A DNA stretch of 64,000 nucleotides from Cutaneotrichosporon cavernicola (lineage: Eukaryota; Basidiomycota; Tremellomycetes; Trichosporonales; Trichosporonaceae): the NCBI RefSeq assembly GCF_030864355.1, contig NC_083393.1, positions 1,364,001 to 1,428,000 on the forward strand, written 5' to 3'. How positions within the stretch are numbered: the stretch's first letter is position 1; every line of letters starts with the position of its first letter. Below, piece after piece: positions 47,101 through 58,997 of the stretch. The position numbers were made by a program, and so were the translations under genes. The notes under the pieces are model-generated. The model searched no databases. It had not been told where the DNA came from and saw nothing but the letters and a program-made list of their open reading frames with translations.

Positions 47101-48654
47101 ATGGCCAGTAGATCAAAGCTCGATGAGCGCTTGAGCGCGCTCTTATCAACCCGCAAGAACAAGGGGAGGTTCCGCTCCCTTAAAGAGTATGACACGTCGT
47201 CAGCGTCGCATCTCACAGACTTTGTAAGTGACCACATGAGTTCGCTCCCCAAGAGATGTCGGAATCAGAGGGGCGAGAGGATACGCCTTCACAACCTTCC
47301 CTCGGCCGTCGGAGACAATCAACCTCACTCCCAACTGGAAGCTAACCCCAGTCGTCCAACGACTACCTAAGCCTCACGACAGACCCGGGCCTCCGCGAAT
47401 CCTACCTCTCCCGCCTCTCAAACAGCGAAAATGTCCTCGGCTCGACAGGCAGCCGCCTCCTAAGCGGCGGAACGTGCGCACACGCGTCTCTCGAATCGCG
47501 CCTCGGAGAGCACTTCTCCTCCTCAGCCCTCCTCTTCAACAGCGGGTGGGATGCGAACGTCTCCCTCTTCAGCAACGTCCCGCAACCAGGCGACATCGTG
47601 GTATACGACGAGCTAATCCACGCCTCAGTGCATGATGGAATGCGGGCATCTCGAGTGCCTCCAGCCTCAAGGAGGAAGTTTGCTCACAACGACCCCGCTT
47701 CACTGGCTGCCCTACTCCAATCTCTGAATATCAAGGGAGAAACAGTCTTCCTCGCCCTGGAGAGCCTGTACTCGATGGACGGCGACTTTGCGCCCCTCCC
47801 AGCCCTCCTGGACGTGTTTGACGCCCACGTCCCTCGTCACCAACAATGCGTGGTCGTCGACGAAGCGCACACCACCGGAACATATGGGCCGGGCGGGCGA
47901 GGTATCGTTCATTCCCTCTCTGAAGATCGAGTCACGATCCGCCTCATGACCTTTGGAAAAGGGGTAGGCGCGTCGGGCGCAGTTCTCCTCTGCTCAGAGA
48001 CGGTGCGCAGCTTCCTCATCAACTTTGCGCGCCCGTTCATCTTCTCCACGGCCATGCCGCTCAGTTCTGTCCTCGCACTCGAGGCTGTATGGTCATTCCT
48101 AGCCTCACCCGGGGGCGACGAGGTGAGTCCAATCCCTGTCTGTCCCCAAAACTTGGGTGCCCACCCGAACTGCAAAATAGGTGTCGGAATGAGATCGGGA
48201 ATACCCAATGGTGGTTTCTGGTTCCGCTTTTCCGCGCGAGTTCCGAAATAATGACCCCGGGTTCCGCACTACCTGCTGACGCCAGAAACGGGCTGATCTC
48301 GCTCGCGTCATCGCTAGCCTGCATGCACACCTCGCGCCACTGCTCGCGCGCACATCCCCGGCCCTCCTCCGCCTCCCGGACCCCACGCCGGTGCCCTTCT
48401 CCGGGGCGGTGGGGCTCGAGCCGAGCCCACCTGCCCCGATCGTGGGCCTGCTCACGCCAACGCCGCACGCGCTCTCCGCGTTCCTCCTCGAGCGCGGTTT
48501 CATCGTGCGGCCCGTCGTGCCTCCGACGGTACCCGCGGGTGGGGAGAGGGTACGCATCTGCCTCCGCGCTGGGGTCAGCGAGGCGCGCGTTGCCGAACTC
48601 GTTGGCGCGATAGGTGAATGGGTGGAGCGGCAGCATGAAAAGGCCCGACTGTAG
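47101..48654 (+). CDS. 8-amino-7-oxononanoate (KAPA) synthase-like alpha-oxoamine synthase
   Basis: A PLP enzyme of the BioF group: L-alanine plus pimeloyl-CoA (or pimeloyl-ACP) gives KAPA, the first ring-forming precursor of biotin. Exons 47101-47223, 47352-48122 and 48286-48654 give 420 residues, the usual size for the soluble BioF type and shorter than Hem1 or Lcb1/2. Motifs: SSNDYLSL near the N-terminus; GSTGSRLLSGG; DELIHASVHDG; the PLP-contacting DEAHTTGTYGPGGRG near residue 211; the Schiff-base lysine in MTFGKGVGASG near residue 244; and FSTAMPLSS. The absence of a transmembrane segment or mitochondrial presequence argues against Lcb1/2 and Hem1. The last three residues, ARL, fit the PTS1 consensus. 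Introns of 128 and 163 nt are longer than in most genes here. The start ATG is the first after a C/T-rich leader. KAPA synthase versus a related oxoamine synthase cannot be settled by eye. Confidence 0.85.
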
Positions 48655-48701
48655 GTGCCATTCGAACAACTACAAGTGTAACATTATGATGGAAAGAACA
48701 A

Positions 48702-50062
48702 TTATCGCGAAAACGTCCCGTACCCATCTGCGGCCTCAGCGCTGCGACCAAACCTTGCGCTAGCCGAGCGCCGAACGACCCCAGCAGCGGCCTCGACCAC
48801 GCCGGCGAGCTCAGCGAGTCCCGAATCCAGCGTGACGGGTTGTAGTGGACGTGGTGGGGGAAGGTCAATAATGCTGCTGTCTGACACGGTCGACGTGCTG
48901 TCCGAGTCGTCGGTCTCATACCCCGTATCGCCCGCTTCGACATCATAGTAGTCGGCGTTGGTGCCCTCGTCTTCCGTTTCCCATACCCGGGGACTGGGTA
49001 GGTCGCCCCCGTCCCAGCGGGGTGAGCGCACCGTCGCTGGCCCGAAGGAGGTTATGCTCGTCGCGATTGACATGGCACCGTAGCTCCGAGGCTCCCCCTC
49101 GGTGGGGGAGACGACGTCGGCGGTGGACACCGGCGTGGGGATCGGCGTCGTGAACAGCGGTGCAAGAGGCGGACGCTCGCGCGGACCGCGCCGTGTCGTC
49201 GGGAAGGGGGTTACGTGCGGTGTTAGGGGAAGGGAAGGGGAGCGGCCGGGTGGGGGACGAAGGGCGTATATCCGCGCCGGGGAGAGGCGGAGTAGGAGGA
49301 GGAAGAGGAGCTGGGGTTAGTGTGAGCGGGCTGGGCTGGCGAGGCCGGCGTGTTGTATAGGGCCGGCACCGACGTCAAGGACGAACTCACGAACTCGGAC
49401 ACGGCGAAGGAGGCAGTCTGGTGTCAGCTGTTCTATCGCTCTAAAAGATGGACATCATTCCACGACCCCCGCTTCAAAACATAAACAGACCGGCGATCTC
49501 TCCACGCACGCACCACCTTCCCCAGTCCGCTCCGCTCTCAATCTCCATAATCGCCCGCATCACCGCCTCGCTCTGCTCGGCATCCAGCACTCACCACAAT
49601 GAGGAACTCGCCCTCGACCTCACGACTCTGTCCATCCCTACTCAGCACTCCTGCACATGCCTCCCAGATACACGCAATAAGCGTGGCTCCAGTGAGCGCG
49701 AGCACCCATCCGCCCCTCTGCCTCCATCGAGGGTGATGTAGCGCGAGGAGGGAGGCGGTGCGGGACAGCGCAAGCGCGATAAAGGCCGGCGGGGGGGCGT
49801 CAGCCGCGCCAAAGTCCAATCCAGCCCAGCGCCAGTGGATCCACGAGGATGGGGGTTGGATTGCTGTTGTAGAAGGAAAGGACGGGAGGAAGGAGGAAGG
49901 GTCAGCGGGTGGAAAAGATGGGGTCGAGGCGCTCGCCACCGCCCACAGCGTGTAGAATGTGTCGGCTAGGGCTAGAGGTAGGAGAGGCCAGGGCCGGGTT
50001 AGGGTTGGTCCTCGTCGTTGGAATGGCGAGGCCGCCGGGAGGGGGGTGTGACGCGGCGGCAT
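48702..50062 (-). CDS. Predicted four-transmembrane protein, function unknown
   Basis: Exons 49595-50062, 49391-49417 (a 27-nt microexon encoding TASFAVSEF) and 48702-49310 join in phase to 367 residues. Hydrophobic segments are PWPLLPLALADTFYTLWAVA, PPAFIALALSRTASLLAL, WVLALTGATLIACIWEACAG and FLIVVTASFAVSEFLLFLLL. The fourth is assembled from all three exons, which supports the splicing. A tail of about 190 residues follows, Pro/Thr-rich then acidic and Ser-rich (EDEGTNADYYDVEAGDTGYE). The layout recalls MARVEL-like fungal membrane proteins, but no family motif is clear. The start at 50062 places the first helix about 20 residues in; an in-frame ATG at 50152 is an alternative. The 3' end converges with the BioF-like gene, 47 nt between stops. 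Confidence 0.65.
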
Positions 50063-50332
50063 CGAGCGTCGTGGCTGACGTGGTAAGGTGTGATGAAGGA
50101 CGAGTTGGAGGATGAAATGAGAGGAGTATTCACAGGTTGACGGATCATTCATGTTGTTGCTTTCAAAGGCACAGACCGCCAAGCTTGGCATTGATGGACG
50201 CGACCTACTCAGGGTCATTAGCTCAATCAACACTCAAGGGACCACGCGACATTGCTCCTTTGTCTCACTTTCGCGTTCATCATTCTGCATTGATACATCC
50301 AGCTATGCCCTGCCAACCCCTACGACCGCCAT

Positions 50333-52454
50333 CTAGTCCTTCTTCTCCGCTGCCAGCTCGTACAGGTACGAGCCAAGAAGCTTGGTCCCGTTGATGTAGT
50401 TGCTCTTGTCAAGCTTCTCGTTCGTCGAGTGCGCGCCGTCGTCGCCACGCCCAACGGGAAGGAGCAGGATGTTGAGGCCGAGGATGTTGGCAAAGTCGAG
50501 CGTGACGGGAATCGAGCCGCCCTCGCGCGTGTAGTCCGGCTCCACCCCGTAAACCGCGACGGTTGCCTTGTGGGCGGCGCGGAAGTTGTAGTGGTTCGGG
50601 TCGGTGACCCAAGGCTCGCCACCGTGCCCAAGGCTGACCTCGCAGCGGTTCTTCGAGCCGATCTTCTTGAACTCGTCGTTCAGGTACTTCAGAACGAGCT
50701 CGGTCGTGTTCTTGACGCCGAGGTTAGGAGTCGTGCGGATGCTGAACTTGCCCTTGACAGAGCACGGGATGACGGTTTTGGAGCCTGGCGCAGAGAACGC
50801 GCCTTCAATTCCGTGCAGCGACAGCGACGGGTTACGCATGCGGCCCATCAGCGTCACGACCGTGTCGTCGGTGAGGGTCTGGTCGCCGCCAACCGCGCCC
50901 TGGATGTCGCTCATCTGGAAGTGGATCTTCTCAAACTTCTCCTGCTCATCCTTGGTGACAGGCGCGATGAGCTCCTTGACGCCAGGAATGAGGATCTCGC
51001 CAGTGGGGGATACGAGCTTGGACACTGGCGTCAGCTACGTGCAGCATACGCGTGGAGCTGATGGGGCCATGGGTGCAGTGACAAACAGAAAGAGGGGAAG
51101 CTGTGGGAGACGCAAGCAGCGACCCTTGCACCCGCTCATGTACACGCGTCACCCGAAGCAATGTAGGTCGTCACCAACATTACACCAACACCGGGACGAT
51201 TGAAGGCACGGCAGATCGCCCTCGCCGGAGACTCATGCACGCACGCACCCATGCTGAGGTGGGGCCCACGTCCACCACGCCCTCCTCAAACCCGTCTCCA
51301 TTTCCTGCTTCTCCCTCCGCCCACTCACTGAGGATGATCAGGTCCGTCATCGGCTCGTGGATCGTGCCGCCAAACACGCCCGAGTGGAGGTCACGGTCCG
51401 GGCCGGACACCTTGATCTCGTAGTAGTTGACGCCACGGAGGCCGTACGTAAGGCACGGCGTCTTGGTGTCGAGCCAGTAGTTGTCCGAGATGCACATGCA
51501 GTCGAGGCCGGCGAAGAACTTGTCCTTCTCGCTCTCGATGAACTTGTCGAGGTTGACAGACCCGCTCTCCTCCATACCCTCAAAGATCATCTTCAGGTTG
51601 ACGGGCATCTCGAGGCCGAGGTTCTTGTGCGCCTCAAGCACGTTGAGCCAACCCATCACGGGACCCTTGTCATCGGTCGAGCCGCGGCCGTACAGCCGTC
51701 CAGTCTTGGGGTCGGGGGTGAGGGTGAAGGGCTCGTAGTCCCAGCCGTCTTCCTTGAGAGCGGGCTGGACGTCGTAGTGGCCGTAGACGAGGACAGTTTT
51801 CTGCCGTCAGCGCGGGTGAGGAAAAGAGGGCGAGGGCAGGGAGCATTGAGGGACGCTCGCTGGAGGCGGAGGGGTTAGGGAAGGAAGGAGAAGAAGCACC
51901 CACCTTGGCCGGGTCGTTGCCAATCGAGCCGATGACGACCGGAGGAAGGTCGACCTCCTTGCCGTCGAGCACGTGCTTGCCAATGCCACGCTTCTCAGCC
52001 TTGACGCCAAGGTCGGTGAGCTGCGCCACGAGCCAGTCGGCCATGTTCTCGACGTCCTTGACGTACCTGGGGTGAGCAGGTGAGCGGGGCGAGCCAGTGC
52101 CAGCGCGGGAAGTGGGCGCCCCAAAGCCGCACAGAGGATGGCTGGCGCCAGCCGCAAGGCGCAGGGAGCGGGAGAGTCGGGAGGGGGAGATGGAGAAGAC
52201 GGGATGGCGATCAGGCCGGGTGCGAAGGTTGCGGCCTGACGAACGGCGACCCACGGCGACGCCGGCTGAAGGACGACTTACTCGATATTGCCCGACACGC
52301 TGTCGTCAGTTTCGGATAGAGGGATACAGCTGCTCGCGGCAATTCCACTTGCGTGCACTCACGACGGGATCTCGACGGCTTCCTTGAGGCGCGCAATGAA
52401 CGCGTCCTCATGCTCGTCGACGTACTTGAGGAACTTGGGGTCGGCAGCGGGCAT
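50333..52454 (-). CDS. DUG1: Cys-Gly metallodipeptidase (Dug1/CNDP2, peptidase M20)
   Basis: Cytosolic zinc or manganese dipeptidase that splits Cys-Gly in glutathione turnover, releasing amino acids under sulfur or nitrogen limitation. Exons 52363-52454, 52282-52299 (an 18-nt microexon), 51904-52066, 51329-51800 and 50333-51024 give 478 residues, matching yeast Dug1. M20 metal and catalytic residues are visible: [12 protein letters not shown] (His and Asp), [13 protein letters not shown] (bridging Asp), FEGMEESGS (catalytic and metal Glu) and the late His in [14 protein letters not shown]. The dimerisation-domain motif [23 protein letters not shown] is present, as is [20 protein letters not shown]. 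The microexon encodes SVSGNIE together with its flanks and is required for frame. Introns run up to 304 nt. Confidence 0.94.
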
Positions 52455-52812
52455 AGTGTAAATGAGAAGCTAGTGAGAGAACGGAAGAGAGATCTAGAGA
52501 TATTAGAAGGGAAGAGAGAATCACAGTCCCGTCAATATGTGGATGTGAACAAGAACGAGGGAAGGACAAAGCAAGCTACCCGCAAGGTTACCATGTAAGC
52601 GATGACGAGGGCGTCACGTGTGATTCAGAGTGGGGCACCACCCTCGGCACGGACCTTCCAACGGTCATCGCCGGGTTGCATGTGCTCTTCAGTGTAGTTC
52701 AGACAGTCTACCATGCATCATACACGTCTACAAGCACGCGAGCACTGCTCGCTCTAGCTCCGCAATCCTAATAGCATAGCCTTGACCGCGCTGCCATGTG
52801 CGCGCGCTCTCA
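52455..52812. other. Intergenic
   Basis: DUG1 promoter and HID1 3' flank, 358 nt. Nothing else seen. Confidence 0.5.
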
Positions 52813-55602
52813 TTACGCAACACCAAACATCTTGAGTACGCGGTCCACCTGCGCGGCGCGCTTCGACCCAGGCGCCTGCTTGACCCCGAACAGCCGCACA
52901 GTGGTGTCGCGCCACACACCAGTTGCAATTCCTGCGACATATATGTCGCCCCACAGTAAGCTGGTGAGCCACACACATGACTGCGGCGACCACGTAAACT
53001 TGCGTGGCACGAACGGTGGGGCTGGCGGCAGCACGTCGGTAAGGTCAATCTCCTTGAGGAGGTTGAGGACCTTGGAGCTAGGCCCCGCCACACGCGGCTG
53101 GCTGTCCTGGATCTTTGGGAGGAGCTCGGAGATCGCCACGAGGACGGGATCGAGCGGAAGACCCTTCTGCCAGCTCGTGACCCACTCCTGTGTAGGGATG
53201 TACCCGCTTGGCCCGATGCCAGCGGCCGCAACGCGCATGAGCTCATCGTCGTCGCCAGCGGGTCCCTCGTCGGGCGGGGGCGATGTCGCGCGCATCTTGC
53301 CCCGTGCCTTCTCCGACATATTGCCTGGCGTAGGCGATGCAATGCGGGCATGGCTGTCCTCGGATCCACGGTGCGACTGAGAGTACGAAGCAGACCGCTC
53401 ATCGTCGATCTCGTCCCCATCAATCTCGCGACCCAGGAGTGCCGCCTTCTCCGCGAGCATCGCCAGCTCCGAGTCAGTGCGCACAAGACCGCGCGGTGGC
53501 GGGGTGTTGCGTTCCTCTTCCTTGGCACGCAGCGCCTTCTTGCGCTGAATCTCGCGCAGTCCCGAGAGCAACGTGAAAGTCGCGAGACGCTGGAAGTCGG
53601 CGTGCGCCACCAGGATCGCGTACATGAGATTCGGGTTCTCGTTCAGCTGGTGGTAGATGACCGCGTTGAACGTCTCGAGCAAGTAGTACACGAGGCGTGG
53701 GTGGCTGTCGCCTGCAAGGAGGAAGTTGGGCGCCGAGAACGCCTTGAACAGCTGCATGAGGCGCGTCGACGCCTGCACGCCAATGTTGCGCAGGTGTGGC
53801 GCCGCGTTCGTGATTGAGATAGTCAGTGCCGGGAAGAGTGTGTTGAGCCCTGGCGTCGTCGCAATGCTGTATATCGACACAATCATGAAGTCGGAAGCGT
53901 TGCCCTGTACAGCCCACTTGGCCGGGACGGGTTGCCGGAGCGGCTGATTGATGGCAGTCGCGAATCCCTGGTCAGCCGACAGCGTCTGCAACAGGTACGC
54001 GAGGAGGCGAAGCATGCCGTGCTGAGCGGGGTCGTTCTTAAATTCGAGGCAGCAGATGAGGATGTAGCCAATGATATCGATCGCCTTGCCGCTTTCGAAC
54101 ACGTACGCGCGGAACCGCTTGTTAAGGTCGACGAGGCGCCACAGGAGCATGACTAGAGTCAGCACGCTTATATCGCAGTCCCAGAAGTTGCCGCGTCACT
54201 CACAAGCCTCAGGCAGGTACGGCACCGGCTTCTTGCTGCCTGGAAGGTAGTTGTTGGTATGCGCCATGTGCTCTTCGAGGATGCCGATGATGCCGCCAAG
54301 CACAAACGCAAAGTCGTCCTTGCGGTGCAACTTGGAGATGAAGAAGCGGAACGCGTTGTCGTCCTTCTCGGCTGCCGGTCCGCCTGGAGTGCCCGGCGTC
54401 TGTACGATGTTGTCGAACGAGCGGTAGTCGAGGGCGACAAGCAGAGTCATGAGACACATGCGGACCATGGTGTGTCGCTCCTCGGCGGCCCGAAACACGA
54501 GGTGGTTGTATGGCACGCCGCCGGCCTTGAGAGTAAGCGACGTGTTGAGGAGCGAACAGAGCAGCGACAGGACGAGGCGCCGCTCAAGCGCGTGCGTCAA
54601 GTGCTCCAGCGGTTCGTTGGTGGCCGTCGCGAGCGCAGTCGGGGACGTGTACACCGTCTGCGAGAGAAGGATCACAAGGAAGCGAAGCACCTCGACCTTG
54701 TTCCGGTCAAGCTCGGACGTGCTCCCAATGCTGACAGTCGAGCCTACGCCCTTCTCCCAGATGACGTACTGGAGTCAGTTGAGCAGCACAGCAATCAGAC
54801 CCACGTTGATCTTGTCGCCCTGCCCGTCTTCGCCTCGCACTGAGTCTGGCACCGTGAATCCAGCACAGAACAGCATGTCAATGACGCACGAGAACAATCG
54901 GTCCGCGAGGGACGGGAGCTCCTCGCCCTCCTCCTCTGGTGCGACGTCATGACCGTTCGTCGAGGATCGCGCGAGGGGGTGTTCCAGCTCGTTTTCGTCG
55001 AGGGCGGCCGTGAAGGTCGGCGCTTCCTCCTTCTTCACGACCTCCTCGTCGTCGTCATCGTCGTCGCCGAGCGAGAACTGTGTGCCCTCGTCGACGCCGC
55101 GGACGGCGCTACGCAGAGGCGCGCGTCCGCGGCTCCACAGGTGCTTGTCGGCCCACGCTTTGCCGGTGCCTTCTGCCTCGCCCTCATACACAACCACAAG
55201 CACGCGCCCTAGTACTCGCAGGCAGTTGAGCGCTTGCGCAGTCGAGCTGAGGCCACCGGTCTCTGGTGGCGTCGAGGATGGGAACTCGGGCGACGGGAGG
55301 AGGGTGAAGAGGTGGTGCGCGAGTGCTTGGATCAGGTTGGCCACGTTGTCCGGGTTCGAGCGAAGAGCCTGCCTCACGTCCTGCACGCTGAGGAGCGAGT
55401 AAACGTCGGCCGCCGAGTTGAACACGCTCCAGTACTGCGACCAGTAGCTTGCTTCCGAAAGGGGAATGACGTCGACTTGCGACAGGCGCTTCAAGCCATT
55501 GTCGCCGGCCTTGAATGCCAGTTGCGCGTCCTCGGACGACGAGAGGAATGGGAGCCCGATCGCCTGCGGGAGCGACTTGAAGGTGGGGAGATTGCGGAAC
55601 AT
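52813..55602 (-). CDS. HID1: HID1-family (dymeclin-like) Golgi/secretory protein
   Basis: HID1 proteins are peripheral Golgi-associated factors needed for secretory granule cargo sorting in animals; fungal members include S. pombe Ftp105, a partner of Ubp5 at the Golgi. Exons 54805-55602, 54204-54768 and 52813-54152 give 900 residues. Family blocks: SYWSQYWSVFNSAADVYSLL; ALNCLRVLGRVLVVVYEGE; KINYVIWEKGVG; VEVLRFLVILLSQTVYTSP; HTMVRMCLMTLLVALDYRSF; NNYLPGSKKPVPYLPEACF; LLWRLVDLNKRFRAYVFES; and LLAYLLQTLSADQGF. An acidic run (GDDDDDDEE) and a Ser/Pro region (ESELA to SPPPDEG) interrupt the folded parts. The start at 55602 lacks the MGNTESK myristoylation start of animal HID1. A short 5' exon carrying it cannot be excluded. 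Confidence 0.88.
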
Positions 55603-56237
55603 GTCGTCAGAAGGTGGTGACGCGTCGGGGAGATGAGCGCGGTAGTGAGACGTCTGGCTCGCCCGCGAGGAAAGATAAAGATGGGGGAACTGTAGGCGTG
55701 GCCGAGAGTCAACAGGCGTGATCAAGAGAGAGTGGGGTTTGTGGCCACCGGCTGTTAGCTCGGGGATGAAGTTGGATGAAAGTGAAGCTGAGCCCGAGAA
55801 TGAAGTGGTCGTCGCGTTTAGATGGGCACGGCCCTAGTGTTACCTCCACGTGGCAAGAGATGCATGCACCAGGACTGTAGGAGGGAATCAAGAGAGTGGG
55901 CCCCAGGAACAGTCCCTGTGGCTTTCTTCTGTTATTTCTCTTTGCCGAATAGATTATATAGCTTTGGGCTATTGAGCGAGGCCCGATTCCAAGAATATGA
56001 ATGCATAGCCAGTACTACACGCACTATGGCTACATCTATGAAGCATGACACAGAGAGAGAGCGATCTAATAGAAGGACATGAACGTTTGGATGTTCGTAG
56101 GAGCTCGCAAGAATGCGACATGTCGTGGAATCGTAATGGGGGGGGGGGGGAGAGATTGTGACTTTTCTAAGGGATAAACCGAGATGGGGGTTAGGGTACA
56201 GGAGGAATCCCATACTCCCACACCAGGGGAATTTGAA
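55603..56237. other. Intergenic with a 13-nt G run
   Basis: HID1 promoter and 3' flank of the RING-like/RRM gene. Contains 13 consecutive G at 56138-56150. No exon supported. Confidence 0.5.
56138..56150 (+). repeat. Homopolymer run of 13 G
   Basis: Thirteen consecutive G in a non-coding interval. Confidence 0.8.
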
Positions 56238-58146
56238 CTACAGTTGGATAGGACGCGCCGCCTTGCCGAAGCAGCGGTCAAACATGACGAGCAGTCGATT
56301 CTTGAGCCGAATGTCTGCGGCATATGTTACCGTGTCTCCTTGGACCTTGAGCGAGTCCGAGAGGGCGATCAGGGCTCCCGATGCCACGTCTCTATGTCAG
56401 CTCGCACAGTACAACACCTCACGAAACAGGTCCCAGTATGCTGGGGAGTCCTTGCCCCGCAGCTTGCACAGGATACTCATCAGAGAATGGAATGGGGCGT
56501 GGCGATACTTGATGTAATGGACTTTGCCGTTTGTGCTGACGACGGCATGGAGGCGGCCGCGGCCTCTCGAGTCGATGCGCATCGTGGGGGTCGGAGCAGA
56601 CAGAGTAGCTACGCACAGGTCAAGGAGGGAGACGAGCTCACCCTTCCCGGCAGGGCGAAGCTGAGGTGAGCCAGAGTCACCTTTCGAGAGCTCACCTCGT
56701 TGAGAAGCTCCTCGTGGGTGACGATAGAGATGGTCACAGCACGCTTGCGACCGCGAGTGACACGGCCGCCGGACATGTACGTGTTCTGGCACTTCTGAAG
56801 CACCCATCTCGCTGCCAATCTGGACTGGACCTCGACGTACTGCCGTGAGCTTGGTACCAGTAACGTCAGCCCACCATGTAGTCCTTGGTCCGCCCGTCGA
56901 AGCGATCGATACAGATGTGGATGGGATGAGGGTGATTAATGGACAAGGAATTGGGAGGAAGGAAATCCTCCACGATGTGAGGCTCGATGTCCCACGCAAC
57001 GTTGTCAATGCGCATAACCACAGCCTGGCCGGGCTTGGAGGGCTCCTCCGAAATCTTGTTTCGCTTGACCGACTTGACGGGGATGTGGCGGCTGCCATTG
57101 TGCGGCTGGAAAGACGTCACAACTTCGAGGCAAGCTGGGCACTTGGACTGTCCGCGGGAAACAGAGACGGCCGCCACACTGGATGAGAAGCATGACTGAC
57201 ACGCGAGATCCTGGCGTTAGTGACATTAGACAGACCTTGCTCACCCCGCATGGAAGGAGATGGACCATGCGCCCGATTGTGGATTCGCAGGCAGTGCACG
57301 AGATGGTGTTGAGGAGCGATGCCTGGTTGCTGGTCTCGGAATCGCTACCTACAAGAGTGTCCCGCGAAGCAGAAGTGGGAGGCGTCACCGATTTAAACAC
57401 GGGAACAGGAACAGGGCTGAGGCGCATCGCGGCCCGGGGATGACTGAAAGGCGAGGGCTTGGGTTTGAAGGTAGGCACTTGGAAGGGAATGATCTTCTCC
57501 CTCTGGGAGGGGCGTGTGTATAAACGCGGCGCAGCGGACTTGGAGCGTTGGAACTGCAGGGCATGAATCTGGGCGTGAACTTAGCACCTTCCAATTGACT
57601 TACGCGAAGGCGGTTCCAATCCTCCTCCTGACTGGGGTTGAACTTGCTATCGCCTTCCTTCCAGTCGTTGAACCTGCTCTCGCGGCTCTTGGCAACCGAC
57701 TCGCAGTCCGTTTCCGAGACGTTTCCCATGTCGAGGTCGTCGAGTTCCTTGATGGGCATGCTGTACTCGACCCAGTCGGGCTGGTCTGGGTTAGGGAGGG
57801 GAAGGTTGCCAGGGTTGGTCTTGGCGGGCCAGTGGACCGGTGTTGTGAGCGAAGGCGCAGTGCCTGTGGCACAAGAGGAAGCGGCGTGTAATGAAGGTCG
57901 GCCAGACGACGAACCCGACTCGCTGCTGGAGGAGAAGTCGTAAACCTGGGTCTCGAACGGGCCGACTACAACAATACTAGACCGGTTCTTGGTGGCCACC
58001 TGATGTTGGTGGAGGGAAGGTGAAGAGGAGGGACTCACACTTCTGGCGTTTGTGATGGCGTTTACCGCCTGTAAGATTGCAGCTGTGTCGGGGGCATAGG
58101 CGCCGGGAGCCCAGCCGAACTGGTGGTGGCCGAAAGGGACCGACAT
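56238..58146 (-). CDS. RING-like zinc finger plus RRM-like domain protein
   Basis: Seven exons (58039-58146, 57604-57999, 57245-57568, 56875-57210, 56696-56839, 56423-56660, 56238-56389) give 565 residues. The N-terminal 170 residues are Ser/Pro-rich, with an acidic motif DDLDMGNVSETDCES. A cysteine-rich module follows (CTACESTIGRMVHLLPCGD, then LACQSCF, then CPACLEVV). It resembles a RING but has Asp where the zinc-binding His is expected after PCG. Next is an RRM-like fold: AVVMRIDNVAWDIEPHIVED, ICIDRFDGRTKDYMYVEVQS and RKRAVTISIVTHEELLNE. The C-terminal part (GELVSLLDLC to SGALIALSDSLKVQ) is helical. The arrangement suggests an RNA-binding protein with a protein-interaction or ligase-like module; function is unknown. 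The first intron (58000-58038, 39 nt) is in frame without a stop and may be optional. Confidence 0.72.
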
Positions 58147-58997
58147 GGCAACAGGTGGGATGAGAATACACTATATTCTATAGGGAGAGAGGGACCGGGC
58201 TGGATGCGGTGTCGTGGGAATGAGGAGAGTAGGTTAGAGTATTTAGAGGCTGGCGTTTTAAACAAGTAATAGGGAAGAGAGAGGAAGCGGGAAAGTTGTG
58301 ATGTGATGAAGAGAGAAGTGAAGAGAAAGACATGGATAATGGAGATACGAGTATAAATGAGAAGGGGATTCGGGGAGGAAGGTGACAGCATGAGAGAGCT
58401 GTTGACCATGAGCCAGGAGGCCATTCAATAGCTTGCCAAAAGGGGCGATGTCAAGAGCATGGTGCGAGGGGGAAGGTGATATGAATGGTAGTATCAATAG
58501 ACAAGGCGCCGTCTCGTCCTCGTCCTCTAACAATGGGCATAATCCTTAAGAGGTGACTGTACATGCGGTGCAGCAACTAACAGGTTGTTGGAGCGTATAA
58601 TGCAGTCACGTTTAAATGCACTGGACATCATAGACCCAGGCATGGAGAGAGCGCGCATTATGCCGAGTGCATGCACTGTTGAGTCACCCCAGCGTGTTGT
58701 TTGGTTCCAACATTCAGAAGGAACGCAAAAAGTGTGTTCTTCCTGTTTGACAGGGTTCTGTGAAAAATTCGAACAACGGAGATATCGGGGCGGGAACACT
58801 GATGCGCATAGTAAAAGGCGATGTGCATATAAGGTATGTTATCACCCCCTCCGCTGTTTAGTAACAAATTCGGTTCTAAATGAACCGAAACGTTAGAGAT
58901 TTGAGTGAACAAATCAGGGGACCTCATTTCTTCCACACCCCACACAAATACTGATCCTGCCTTTCCAGCATGTTGCATCTGCACTTCCATACGACGT
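58147..58997. other. Intergenic
   Basis: Promoter of the RING-like/RRM gene (C/T-rich on the minus strand, 58170-58530) and 3' flank of the aldo/keto reductase. No exon supported. Confidence 0.5.
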
